Origin: Variovorax paradoxus
GTDB taxonomy: Bacteria; Pseudomonadota; Gammaproteobacteria; Burkholderiales; Burkholderiaceae_C
Direction of reading: 5' to 3'
Assembly (NCBI RefSeq): GCF_902712855.1
Contig: NZ_LR743507.1
Span: 854,001-918,000 of the forward strand
Length of the DNA: 64,000 bases
Below the pieces are notes generated by a model, which was not told the origin of the DNA, searched no databases, and worked only from the letters and a program-made list of their open reading frames with translations. The translations under genes were made by a program, and so were the position numbers. This document shows, one piece after another, positions 25,031 to 33,337 of the stretch (position 1 is its first letter; every line of letters starts with the position of its first letter).

Positions 25031-26035
25031 ATGAGCACCCAAGACCAACCATCCGCATCGCATCGCCGCCGCCAGCTGCTGCAGGCCGGCGCCGCGGGCC
25101 TGGCCGTGCTGGCCGCGCCGGCCATCGTGCGTGCGCAGGGCTCGCCCAGGCTGCGCATCGGCTTCTGGCCGGTGGCCGCGGGCCTGCCGTTCTTCGCGGC
25201 CGTGGACAAGGGTTACTTCAAGGAAGCCGGGCTCGACGTCGAGCCGCTCAAGTTCGCCGGCGCGCAGCAGGTGATGGAAGGCATGCTGGCGGGCCGCTGC
25301 GACGGCAGCGCCAATGGCACCGGCTCGGCCAACCTCGCCATCGGCGAGATCGCGCAGCCCGGACTTTTCAAGATCTTCTGCACCAACCCGAGCAACGCGA
25401 AGTTCGTGCTCGACGAGTTCATCGTCGCCAAGGACAGTCCCGTCAAGACCGTGGCCGAGCTGGCCGGCAAGAAGATCGCCTCGGGCCCCGGCATCCAGAA
25501 CGTCACGCTGTGCAAGACCATGCTCGAGCGCGCCGGCGCCAAGGGCGCGGTCGTGAGCGAGCTGCCCATCGGCCAGCACGTGGCCGCGCTGGTCGCGGGC
25601 CAGGTCGACGCCTGCTACACGCTCGAGCCCACCGGCACGGTGGGCCGCATGAACGGCACCACCCGCGTCATCGAGGCCGGCGTGGTCGCGAAGTACATCC
25701 TGGGCGACCCGATGGCGCCTTGGCATGGCGGCGCCGCCAGCCTCACCACCGAGTTCATCAGGAAGAACCCGGAGGCGGCGAAGAAGTACATCGCGGCGTA
25801 TGCGCGCGGCGTGGAGCTGGTGCGCAACCAGCCCGACGAGGCGCGCCAGTTCATGAAGGGCTACACCGCCATCGAAGGCAAGCTCACGGCCGAAGTGCCG
25901 CTCGCTTCGTACATGCTCTACAACGAGTTCAAGCCGAGCGACGTCGCGTACTTCCAGAAGTTCTACGACCTGTTCACCGAGAAGGGCATCTTCGAGAAGA
26001 AGGTCGCGGTGGAACCCCTGCTCTACAAGGCCTGA
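25031..26035 (+). CDS. NitT/TauT-type ABC transporter substrate-binding protein
   Basis: A 334-residue periplasmic binding protein with a twin-arginine-like signal (HRRRQLLQAGAAGLAVLAAP, cleavage near residue 37). The fold is that of the NMT1/SsuA-like proteins that bind nitrate, sulfonates, pyrimidine precursors and similar small anions or ureides (RIGFWPVAAGLPFFAAVDKG). A GGAG Shine-Dalgarno precedes the ATG. Its position between atzF and atzG/atzE suggests the ligand is a ureide such as biuret or carboxybiuret; this is inference. Confidence 0.93.
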   Translation: MSTQDQPSASHRRRQLLQAGAAGLAVLAAPAIVRAQGSPRLRIGFWPVAAGLPFFAAVDKGYFKEAGLDVEPLKFAGAQQVMEGMLAGRCDGSANGTGSANLAIGEIAQPGLFKIFCTNPSNAKFVLDEFIVAKDSPVKTVAELAGKKIASGPGIQNVTLCKTMLERAGAKGAVVSELPIGQHVAALVAGQVDACYTLEPTGTVGRMNGTTRVIEAGVVAKYILGDPMAPWHGGAASLTTEFIRKNPEAAKKYIAAYARGVELVRNQPDEARQFMKGYTAIEGKLTAEVPLASYMLYNEFKPSDVAYFQKFYDLFTEKGIFEKKVAVEPLLYKA

Positions 26036-26046
26036 CATGAGGCTCG

Positions 26047-26130
26047 CCCCCAGCCTTCGCGCACTTCGTGCCGCTTCGTCGACCCCCTGCCGGGGGCAAC
26101 ACCGGAGGCCCGGCAAGGCCGGTTACTCGG
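26047..26130 (+). repeat. Family A dispersed repeat, copy 2
   Basis: Same blocks as copy 1 (CTTCGCGCACTTCGTG, CCCCCTGCCGGGGG, GGCCCGGCAAGGCCGGTT). It lies inside the operon between binding-protein and permease genes, oriented with transcription, so the mRNA carries its hairpins. Confidence 0.85.
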
Positions 26131-26167
26131 TGTTCTTGGGAAAAAGCAATCCAGAAGGAGCATTGAA

Positions 26168-26995
26168 ATGAGCGAAGCCACCACCGCCACGGCCGCGCCG
26201 TGGACGCCGCCGGCCGCCACGGCCACCGCGGCGCCGAAGCCGCCGCTGCGCGACCGGCTGCTGCCCTTCATCGGCCCGGTGGTGCTGTTCATCGCGTGGG
26301 ACTTGGTGGTGCGGCTGGGCTTCATCAAGCCGATCCTGCTGCCCACGCCCGCCGACACCATCGCCGCGCTCGTCACCGGCCTGGCGGGCGGCCCCTTGCT
26401 CACCGACTTCGCGATGACGGTGTGGCGCACGCTGCAGGCCTTCCTCATCGCGGCGGTGGTCGGCGTGCCGCTGGGCGTGCTGCTCGGCAGCAACGAGCGC
26501 GCCTATCGCAGCGTGGAGTTCCTGATCGACTTCTTCCGCTCCACGCCGTCGTCCGCGCTCATTCCGCTGTTCCTGCTGATCTTCGGCGTGAGCGACGTCA
26601 ACAAGGTGGCCATCGCGGCCTTCGGCGCACTGCTCATCGTGGTGTTCAACAGCGCCTACGGCGTGATGAACGCACGCAAGCAGCGCGTGATGGCGGCCAG
26701 GGTCATGGGCGCCTCGCGCTGGCAGGTCTTCAAGGACGTGCTGATCTGGGAGAGCCTGCAGCCCAGCTTCGTCGGCCTGCGCTCGGCGGTGTCGATGGCG
26801 CTGGTGATCGTCATCGTGGCCGAGATGTTCATCGGCTCCGATACCGGCCTGGGCCACCGCATCATCGACGCGCAGCAGGTGCTCAACGTGAAGAGCATGT
26901 ATGCGGCCATCCTCGCGGCGGGCGCGCTGGGCTATGCGCTGAACATCCTCTTCCTGATCGCGGAGCGCCGCATCGTGCACTGGAGCGGAAGGTAA
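26168..26995 (+). CDS. NitT/TauT-type ABC transporter permease
   Basis: A 275-residue inner-membrane permease with about six hydrophobic segments (from LPFIGPVVLFIAWDLVV to the C-terminal LGYALNILFLIAERR). The EAA-loop region AARVMGASRWQVFKDVLIW, which contacts the ATPase, is clear at about 176-194. The Pro/Ala-rich N-terminus is probably a cytoplasmic tail. A strong GAAGGAG Shine-Dalgarno precedes the ATG. Partner of the binding protein upstream and the ATPase downstream. Confidence 0.93.
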   Translation: MSEATTATAAPWTPPAATATAAPKPPLRDRLLPFIGPVVLFIAWDLVVRLGFIKPILLPTPADTIAALVTGLAGGPLLTDFAMTVWRTLQAFLIAAVVGVPLGVLLGSNERAYRSVEFLIDFFRSTPSSALIPLFLLIFGVSDVNKVAIAAFGALLIVVFNSAYGVMNARKQRVMAARVMGASRWQVFKDVLIWESLQPSFVGLRSAVSMALVIVIVAEMFIGSDTGLGHRIIDAQQVLNVKSMYAAILAAGALGYALNILFLIAERRIVHWSGR

Positions 26996-27000
26996 TGGAC

Positions 27001-27084
27001 AACCCCTGCGCTCGCTCGCTTCGCGCAGCCGCCAACCCCTTGCGAGGGGGCCCGGCCTGCGGCCCGGCAAGGCCGGTTCCGCGG
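27001..27084 (+). repeat. Family A dispersed repeat, copy 3 (divergent)
   Basis: The right half (CGGCCTGCGGCCCGGCAAGG, then CCGGTTCCGCGG) matches the family exactly. The left half has drifted (CTCGCTCGCTTCGCGCAGCC in place of CTTCGCGCACTTCGTG). It sits between permease and ATPase genes of the same operon. Confidence 0.75.
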
Positions 27085-27118
27085 CAGCTCACCCACGGAC
27101 CCGAACAGGAGCGCAACC

Positions 27119-27952
27119 ATGCGAGCTTCGACTGAAACCGTGTTGAACGGCCCGGTGTATGCCGACGTACCCAAGCCGGTCTTCAAGCCGGGCCCGGTGG
27201 GCACGCACATCACCATTCGCGGCCTGACCAAGTACTTCGCGGGCTGGCCGCTGTACGAGAACTTCGACCTCGACATTCCCAAGCACCGCATCGTCTCGGT
27301 GTTCGGGCCCAACGGCTGCGGCAAGTCCACGCTCATCAACATGATCGCGGGCCTCATCCCCATCGATTCGGGCGAGATCCTGTTCGACGGCAAGCAGCGC
27401 AAGGACACCAAGATCGGCTACGTGTTCCAGAACTACCGCGAGGCGATGTTCCCGTGGATGCGCACCATCGACAACATCGCCTATCCGCTGAAGCTCGAAG
27501 GCCGCAGCAAGGCGGAGGTCGACCGGCGCATGGAAGAGCTGGTGGCGTCCTTCGACGTCAAGTTCGACCTGAAGCGCTTTCCTTACGAGCTATCGGGCGG
27601 CCAGCAGCAGACGGCGTCGATCATGCGCGCGCTCGCGCCCAACCCCGAGGTGCTGTTCCTCGACGAGCCTTTCTCGGCGCTCGACTTCGAGATGACGCTC
27701 TTCATCCGCGAGAAGCTGCAGGAGGTGTTCATGCAGACCGGCACCACCATGCTGCTGGTGTCGCACGACCTCGAAGAGGCGGTGTACCTCGCCGACGAGG
27801 TGCTGCTGCTGACCAAGCGCCCCACCAGGGTGGCCGAGATCCTGCGTTACCGCGATGCCCGCCCGCGCACCGTCGAGACGCTGAGCACCGAGAGCTTCGT
27901 CGCGATGAAGAAGCTCAGCCTCGACATCTTCCAGCGCGAGGTTCGCCGGTAG
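27119..27952 (+). CDS. NitT/TauT-type ABC transporter ATP-binding protein
   Basis: A 277-residue ATPase that powers the ABC importer. Walker A FGPNGCGKST is near residue 62, the Q-loop is in GYVFQNYREAMFPW, the signature LSGGQQQTASIMRAL is slightly unusual (TAS in place of RVA), Walker B is VLFLDEPFSALD, and the switch His is in VSHDLEEAVYLADE. It completes the binding-protein, permease and ATPase set and lies 31 bp before atzG. Confidence 0.94.
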   Translation: MRASTETVLNGPVYADVPKPVFKPGPVGTHITIRGLTKYFAGWPLYENFDLDIPKHRIVSVFGPNGCGKSTLINMIAGLIPIDSGEILFDGKQRKDTKIGYVFQNYREAMFPWMRTIDNIAYPLKLEGRSKAEVDRRMEELVASFDVKFDLKRFPYELSGGQQQTASIMRALAPNPEVLFLDEPFSALDFEMTLFIREKLQEVFMQTGTTMLLVSHDLEEAVYLADEVLLLTKRPTRVAEILRYRDARPRTVETLSTESFVAMKKLSLDIFQREVRR

Positions 27953-27983
27953 GGCGCCTTCAGCAGGAGCAAGGAGCAACGCG

Positions 27984-28196
27984 ATGACCATGACCCCCGC
28001 ACAGATCGAGAGCTACGTCGACGCTGCCGCCGCGGCGCTCGAGTTGCCGCTGTCGCCCGCCCACCGGCCCGGCGTGCTGCGCTATTTCGCGCTGGCCGCC
28101 GACTTCGCCGCACTGATCGAGGCGGTGCCGCTGTCGATGTCGGCCGAATCCGCCGTGCATTTCTCGCCCGTCGAACCGGTGGAGAAAGAAGCATGA
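27984..28196 (+). CDS. atzG: AtzG-like small subunit (DUF4089), partner of AtzE
   Basis: A 70-residue helical protein (MTPAQIESYVDAAAAALELP, then FAALIEAVPLSMSAESA). In the cyanuric-acid pathway of Pseudomonas sp. ADP, AtzG is a GatC-like small protein of this size that wraps and stabilises AtzE. The start has a GGAG Shine-Dalgarno 7 nt upstream. Its stop overlaps the atzE ATG (ATGA), consistent with an obligate 1:1 complex. The true gatC is also in this window at 47114-47413. Confidence 0.85.
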   Translation: MTMTPAQIESYVDAAAAALELPLSPAHRPGVLRYFALAADFAALIEAVPLSMSAESAVHFSPVEPVEKEA

Positions 28197-29650
28197 ACGC
28201 CGCCGGACTCCTCGGGCGCGACGCTTGCGCCATGGCCGATGCGGTGCGCACCGGCGCCGCCACCGCGACCGCGCTGGTGCAGGCCAGCCTCGACCGCGTG
28301 GACGCCACCGACGACAGGGTCAACGCCTTCACTTCGGTGCTGGCCGAACGCGCGCTGCGCCGGGCCGCTCAGGTCGATGCGTCGCTCGCCTCGGCGCATG
28401 GACCGCGCACCCGCGAACTGCCGTTGCTGGGCGTGCCCTTCGCGGTGAAGAACCTCTTCGACATCGCCGGCCTGCCGACCTTGGCCGGCTCGAAGATCGA
28501 GCAGCGGACCGCTCCCGCGCGCGCGGACGCCACGCTGGTGCGCCGGCTGGAGCGCGCAGGCGCCGTGCTGGTCGGCGCGCTCAACATGGACGAGTACGCC
28601 TACGGCTTCACCACCGAGAACAGCCACGAAGGCCCCACGCGCAACCCGCACGATCTCGCGCGCATCGCGGGCGGTTCCTCGGGTGGCTCGGGCGCGGCCG
28701 TTGCGGCCGGGCAGGTGCCGCTGGCGCTGGGGTCCGACACCAACGGCTCGATCCGCGTGCCGGCGTCGCTGTGCGGCGTGTTCGGCCTGAAGCCCACCTT
28801 CGGGCGGCTGCCGCGCACCGGCAGCTTCCCGTTCGTGTCGAGTCTCGACCACCTCGGTCCGTTCGCGCGTTCGGTGCGCGACCTCGCGCTGGTGTACGAC
28901 ACGATGCAGGGGCCTGAAGAAGCGGGCACGCCGCACGACCCCGGCTGTGCGCAGCGCGCGGCCGAGCCGGTGTCGCCGTCGCTCGGCCACGGCACGCGCG
29001 GCCTGCGCGTCGGCGTGCTCGGGGGCTATTTCAGCGAGCGTGCGGGCGCGGACGCCCTGGCCGCGGTCGGCCGCGTGGCCGACGCGCTCGGTGCGATCGT
29101 CTCGCGCGGCAGCGTCGACCTTCCGATGGTCGAGGCCGGGCGCGCGGCCGCGTTCCTCATCACCAACGCCGAAGGCGCTGCGCTGCACCTGCAGGACCTG
29201 CGCCGCCGCGCGCAGGACTTCGAGCCGCTATCGCGCGACCGCTTCCTCGCGGGCGCGCTGCTGCCGGCCGCATGGGTGTCGCGCGCGCAGCGCGTGCGCC
29301 TGGCGTATGCCGAGGCCGTGGCGCGGCTGTTCGGCCGCTACGACATCCTGCTGGCGCCAGCCACGCCCGAAGCCGCCACGCCCATTGGCGCCGAGACCTT
29401 CGAAGTCAACGGCCACGCGTTGCCGGTGCGTCCCAACATGGGCCTGCTGACGCAACCCTTCTCCTGCATCGGCCTCCCGGTGTGCGCGGTGCCGGTGTGG
29501 GGCGCGCACGCCAGCCTGCCGATCGGCGTGCAGGTGATCGGCGCGCCCTGGCGCGAAGACCTCGTGCTGCGCGTGGCCGCCGCGCTCGAGGCCACCGGCG
29601 TGGCGCACGCGCCCGTGGCCGCGCTGTCTCCTGAGAAAGCCACCGCATGA
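28193..29650 (+). CDS. atzE: AtzE-family amidohydrolase (1-carboxybiuret hydrolase-like)
   Basis: A 485-residue amidase-signature enzyme. Catalytic triad by alignment to the family: K86 (VPFAVKNLFD), cis-Ser S162 (IAGGSSGGSG) and nucleophile S186 (GSDTNGSIRVP). AtzE deaminates 1-carboxybiuret to 1,3-dicarboxyurea, which goes on to allophanate; the adjacent AtzG-like and HpxZ/AtzH-like genes and upstream atzF support this function. No cyanuric acid hydrolase (AtzD) is present, so carboxybiuret would have to come from another source. Overlaps both neighbours by 4 bp. Confidence 0.88.
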   Translation: MNAAGLLGRDACAMADAVRTGAATATALVQASLDRVDATDDRVNAFTSVLAERALRRAAQVDASLASAHGPRTRELPLLGVPFAVKNLFDIAGLPTLAGSKIEQRTAPARADATLVRRLERAGAVLVGALNMDEYAYGFTTENSHEGPTRNPHDLARIAGGSSGGSGAAVAAGQVPLALGSDTNGSIRVPASLCGVFGLKPTFGRLPRTGSFPFVSSLDHLGPFARSVRDLALVYDTMQGPEEAGTPHDPGCAQRAAEPVSPSLGHGTRGLRVGVLGGYFSERAGADALAAVGRVADALGAIVSRGSVDLPMVEAGRAAAFLITNAEGAALHLQDLRRRAQDFEPLSRDRFLAGALLPAAWVSRAQRVRLAYAEAVARLFGRYDILLAPATPEAATPIGAETFEVNGHALPVRPNMGLLTQPFSCIGLPVCAVPVWGAHASLPIGVQVIGAPWREDLVLRVAAALEATGVAHAPVAALSPEKATA

Positions 29651-30030
29651 ACATCGACGACATCAACCTGCCCGACGTGCTTGCCGAGGTGCAGGCCGCC
29701 TTTGCCCGCTACGAGGACGCGCTGGTGAACAACAAGGTCGAGGTGCTCGACGAACTGTTCTGGAACAGCCCCACCACGCTGCGCTACGGCGCCACCGAGA
29801 ACCTCTACGGCTACGACGAGATCCGCGCCTTTCGCGCATCGCGCCCGTCGCAGGGCCTGGCGCGCGAACTGCTGGCGACCGTCATCACCACCTACGGGCG
29901 CGACTTCGCCACCGCCAACTGCGAGTTCCGCCGCGAGGGCGCGGCGCGCACCGGGCGCCAGAGCCAGACCTGGATGCGCACGCCCGAGGGCTGGCGCGTC
30001 GTTTCGGCGCACGTCAGCCTGCTGGGCTGA
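29647..30030 (+). CDS. hpxZ: HpxZ/AtzH-like SnoaL-fold protein
   Basis: A 127-residue protein of the DUF3225 / oxalurate-catabolism HpxZ family, with a SnoaL-like alpha+beta barrel pattern (LAEVQAAFARYEDALVNNKV, LYGYDEIRAFRASR, TWMRTPEGWRVVSAHVS). In cyanuric-acid degraders the related AtzH acts on the AtzE product (1,3-dicarboxyurea), helping form allophanate; in the hpx locus its homologue accompanies oxalurate amidohydrolase. Overlaps the atzE stop by 4 bp (ATGA), which favours the AtzE-linked role. Confidence 0.85.
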   Translation: MNIDDINLPDVLAEVQAAFARYEDALVNNKVEVLDELFWNSPTTLRYGATENLYGYDEIRAFRASRPSQGLARELLATVITTYGRDFATANCEFRREGAARTGRQSQTWMRTPEGWRVVSAHVSLLG

Positions 30031-30083
30031 AGCGCGGATCTCTTTGCACCCACCCTCACTTTTTTCCAAGATCGGAGCATGTG

Positions 30084-31205
30084 ATGACCAGCCAATTCAA
30101 CCGCCGCGATTCCCTCAAGACACTGGCCGCCCTGGGCGCCGCCGGCTCCCTGGGGGGCTGGAGCGCGCTCGCCGGCGCGCAGGCCAAGCCGCTGACGGTG
30201 GGCGTGATCTACGTCGGCGCGCGCGACGACTACGGCTACAACCAGGCGCACGCCATGGCCGCCGCCGAAATCAAGAAGATGCCCGGCGTGAAGGTGGTCG
30301 AGGAGGAGAACGTGCCCGAGACCGCCGCCGTGCAGAAGACCATGGCCGGCATGATCTCGCAGGACGGCGCCAAGCTGCTGTTCCCGACGTCCTTCGGCTA
30401 CTTCGACCCGCACATCCTCGCGGTCGCGCCGAAGAACCCCGACGTGCGCTTCTCGCACTGCGGCGGCCTCTGGACCGAAGGCAAGCATCCGAAGAACGTG
30501 GGCAGTTTCTTCGGCTACATCGACGAGTGCCAGTTTCTCAACGGCGTGATCGCCGCGCACATGACGAAGAGCAACAAGATCGCCTTCGTCGCGGCCAAGC
30601 CGATTCCGCAGGTGCTGCGCAACATCAACGCCTTCACGCTCGGTGCGCGCTCGGTCAAGCCGAACATCACCTGCAGCGTGATCTTCACGGGCGACTGGTC
30701 GATGGCAGTGAAGGAAGCCGAGGCCACCAACAGCCTGGCCGACCAGGGCTGCGACGTGTTCACCATGCACGTGGACGGCCCCAAGGTGGTGGTCGAGACG
30801 GCGGCCAAGCGCGGCAAGATGGTCTGCGGCTACCACGCGAGCCAGGCCAAGCTGGCGCCCAATGCCTACCTCACCGGTGCCGAGTGGAACTGGCTCACTG
30901 CCTACAAGACCGCCATCGAGGCCGCGCAGACCGGCAAGCCGCATCCCAACTTCCTGCGCGGCGGCCTGAAGGAAGGCTACGTGAAGATGTCGGCCTACGG
31001 CCCCATGGTGCCCGAGGCCGCGCGGAAGCAGGCCGACGACATCAAGGCGAAGATGGTCGCGGGCAGCTTCGACATCTTCAAGGACGGCATCAAGGACAAC
31101 AAGGGCGCGGTGGTGGTGCCGGCGGGCAAGGTGCTCAAGCAGACCGACCTCGAGCTCGAGAAGATGAACTACCTGGTCGAAGGCGTCGTGGGAAGCATCG
31201 GATGA
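30084..31205 (+). CDS. BMP-family ABC transporter substrate-binding protein
   Basis: A 373-residue periplasmic binding protein of the BMP/Med (PnrA-like) family with a Tat-like signal (NRRDSLKTLAALGAAGSLGG, cleavage near residue 37). Family features: VGVIYVGARDDYGYNQAHA and GCDVFTMHVDGPKVVVETA. BMP proteins usually bind nucleosides; the ureide context here suggests a urea-like ligand (inference). A GTG three bases earlier (30081) is an alternative start. It begins a second ABC importer inside the same operon. Confidence 0.92.
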   Translation: MTSQFNRRDSLKTLAALGAAGSLGGWSALAGAQAKPLTVGVIYVGARDDYGYNQAHAMAAAEIKKMPGVKVVEEENVPETAAVQKTMAGMISQDGAKLLFPTSFGYFDPHILAVAPKNPDVRFSHCGGLWTEGKHPKNVGSFFGYIDECQFLNGVIAAHMTKSNKIAFVAAKPIPQVLRNINAFTLGARSVKPNITCSVIFTGDWSMAVKEAEATNSLADQGCDVFTMHVDGPKVVVETAAKRGKMVCGYHASQAKLAPNAYLTGAEWNWLTAYKTAIEAAQTGKPHPNFLRGGLKEGYVKMSAYGPMVPEAARKQADDIKAKMVAGSFDIFKDGIKDNKGAVVVPAGKVLKQTDLELEKMNYLVEGVVGSIG

Positions 31206-31207
31206 CA

Positions 31208-31298
31208 TCCCCCAGGCTTTGCGCACTTCGTGCCGCTCCGCCGATTCCCCTTGCAATGGGGCGCCGCCAGCGGGCCGGCGAAGCCGGTTGCGCAACGG
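31208..31298 (+). repeat. Family A dispersed repeat, copy 4
   Basis: Carries CAGGCTTTGCGCACTTCGTG, a CCCCTTGCAATGGGG hairpin and GGCCGGCGAAGCCGGTTGCG. Located between the BMP binding-protein and first permease genes, oriented with transcription. Confidence 0.82.
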
Positions 31299-31323
31299 CC
31301 CTGATCTGAAAGCAGGCTCCATC

Positions 31324-32412
31324 ATGCGGCGTGTCCTTGGGGAGTTCGCATTGCCGGTGTTCGCCATCGCCGCGGCGCTGCTGCTGTTCGGCCTGGTGGC
31401 GGCCCTGGCAGGGGTCGATCCGGTGGAGGTCTGGGCCACGCTGTTCAAGGGCGCGTTCGGCGACTGGTTCTCCTGGCAGAACACGCTGCAGCGCGCCGCG
31501 CCGCTGATGCTCACCGCACTGTGCGTGGCGCTGCCCGCGCGTGCGGGCCTGATCGTCATCGGCGGCGAGGGCGCGCTGGTGCTGGGCGGGCTGGCCTGCG
31601 CGGCGCTTGCGCATGCGGTGCCGCTGCCGGACAACGCGGCTGGCACCGTCGCCGTCTGCGTCGCGGGTGCGGTCGCGGGCGGGCTGTGGATCATGCTCGC
31701 CGGCTGGCTGCGCCAGTACCGAGGCATCAACGAGACCATCAGCAGCCTGCTGCTGGCCTACATCGCCATCGGTATCTTCAAGCACCTGGTCGAAGGCCCG
31801 CTGCGCGACCCCGCGAGCCTGAACAAGCCCTCGACGCACGCGCTGGACGAGGGGCTGCGCATCGGCGGCATCGGCGGCTCCGACGTGCACTGGGGCCTGG
31901 CGATCGGCGTGGTGGCCTGCCTGGGGCTCGGCGTGTGGCTGCGCGCCACGGCCTCCGGGTTCTCGGTGCGCGTGGTGGGCGGCAACCCGCGCACCGCGCA
32001 ACTGGTGGGCCTGCCGGCCACGCGGCTCATTCTTTCGGCCTGCGGGCTCGGCGGTGCGTGCGCAGGGCTCGCGGGCGCGGTCGAGGTGGCGGCGGTGCAC
32101 ACCAACGCCAACGCATCGCTGATCGCGGGTTACGGCTATGCGGGCATCCTGGTGTCGTTCATCGCGCGGCACAACCCGGTGGCCATCGTGCCGGTGGCCA
32201 TCCTGTTCGGAGGCTTCGGCGCGGCGGGCAGCCTCCTGCAGCGGCGCGTCGGCCTGCCCGACGCCTCGGTGCTGGTGCTGCAGGGCATCGCCTTCGTGCT
32301 GATCCTGGCGAGCGAGGGCCTGCGCACGGTCGACTGGAAGAAGTTCGGCGACCGCATGCTGCCCGAGGCGAAGACCTACGACACGAACCACGACAGGAGT
32401 GCCCCCGCATGA
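31324..32412 (+). CDS. ABC transporter permease 1 (BMP/nucleoside-type)
   Basis: A 362-residue permease of the BPD_transp_2 fold (as in nucleoside and branched-chain amino acid importers), with about 9-10 hydrophobic segments. Typical motifs: ERA-like RAGLIVIGGEGALVLGG, RQYRGINETISSLLLAYIAI and RVVGGNPRTAQLVGLPATR. The frame stays open upstream, but the ATG at 31324 gives a natural N-terminus (MRRVLGEFALPVFAIAAALL). Overlaps the second permease gene by 4 bp. Confidence 0.92.
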   Translation: MRRVLGEFALPVFAIAAALLLFGLVAALAGVDPVEVWATLFKGAFGDWFSWQNTLQRAAPLMLTALCVALPARAGLIVIGGEGALVLGGLACAALAHAVPLPDNAAGTVAVCVAGAVAGGLWIMLAGWLRQYRGINETISSLLLAYIAIGIFKHLVEGPLRDPASLNKPSTHALDEGLRIGGIGGSDVHWGLAIGVVACLGLGVWLRATASGFSVRVVGGNPRTAQLVGLPATRLILSACGLGGACAGLAGAVEVAAVHTNANASLIAGYGYAGILVSFIARHNPVAIVPVAILFGGFGAAGSLLQRRVGLPDASVLVLQGIAFVLILASEGLRTVDWKKFGDRMLPEAKTYDTNHDRSAPA

Positions 32413-33332
32413 CCGCCGACCAGTGGATCGCGCTCATCGCAGGCATCGTCGGCGGCGCATTGCGCGTGGGTGCGCCGTTTCTCTTCGTGAGCCTGGGCGA
32501 ATGCCTGACCGAGAAATCGGGCCGCATCAACCTCGGCCTCGAAGGCGTGCTGGTGCTGTCGGCCATGGCGGCCTTCGGTGGCGCGTACCTCACCGATTCG
32601 GCCTGGCTCGGCGTGCTCGTCGGCGCGGTGGCTGGCGCCCTGCTTGCGCTGCTGCACGGGCTGCTGTGCTCGCTCGACAGGGTGAACGACGTGGCCACCG
32701 GCATCGCGCTGATGCTGCTGGGCACCGGGCTCGCGTTCTACCTGGGCAAGCCGCTGATCCAGCCGCAGGCGCCGCAGATCCCGGCGATCCCGCTGGGCTT
32801 CTGGAGCGACAACCCGGTGGTGCGCTCGGCGCTGCAGCTCAACGCGCTGGTACCGGTCGGCGTGGCGCTTGCGGTGCTGCTGTGGTGGGGCTTCGCGCGC
32901 ACGCGCCTCGGCCTTCTGGTGCGCATGGCCGGCGACTCGGCGCAGGCGACGCGCGCCCTCGGCTATTCGGTGTCGGCCCTGCGCATCGCGGCGACCACCG
33001 CTGGCGGCTTCATCGCCGGGCTCGGCGGCGCGTCGCTCACGCTGTTCTACCCGGGCAGCTGGAACGAGGGCATCTCCAGCGGGCAGGGCCTGATCGCCGT
33101 GGCGCTGGTGATCTTCGCGCGCTGGAGCCCGCTGCGCTGCGTGGGCGCGGCGCTGCTGTTCGGCGGCGCGGGCGCCATCGGGCCGGCGCTGCAGTCCATC
33201 GGCATCGGCTGGGGCTATCACCTCTTCAACACCGTGCCCTACGCGCTCACGCTGGTGATCCTGGTGTTCACCTGCAGGCCGGGCAGCGCGGCCGCCGGCA
33301 GCCCCGGCGAACTTTCATCGACAAGGAGCTGA
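32409..33332 (+). CDS. ABC transporter permease 2 (BMP/nucleoside-type)
   Basis: A 307-residue permease, partner of the preceding one. Family features: LTEKSGRINLGLEGVLVLSA near the N-terminus, VNDVATGIALMLLGTGLAFY and SGQGLIAVALVIFARWSPLR. ATGA overlap with permease 1 indicates translational coupling and a 1:1 heterodimer. The cognate ATPase lies two genes further on, after amiF and the biuret hydrolase gene. Confidence 0.92.
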   Translation: MTADQWIALIAGIVGGALRVGAPFLFVSLGECLTEKSGRINLGLEGVLVLSAMAAFGGAYLTDSAWLGVLVGAVAGALLALLHGLLCSLDRVNDVATGIALMLLGTGLAFYLGKPLIQPQAPQIPAIPLGFWSDNPVVRSALQLNALVPVGVALAVLLWWGFARTRLGLLVRMAGDSAQATRALGYSVSALRIAATTAGGFIAGLGGASLTLFYPGSWNEGISSGQGLIAVALVIFARWSPLRCVGAALLFGGAGAIGPALQSIGIGWGYHLFNTVPYALTLVILVFTCRPGSAAAGSPGELSSTRS

Positions 33333-33337
33333 ACTTC

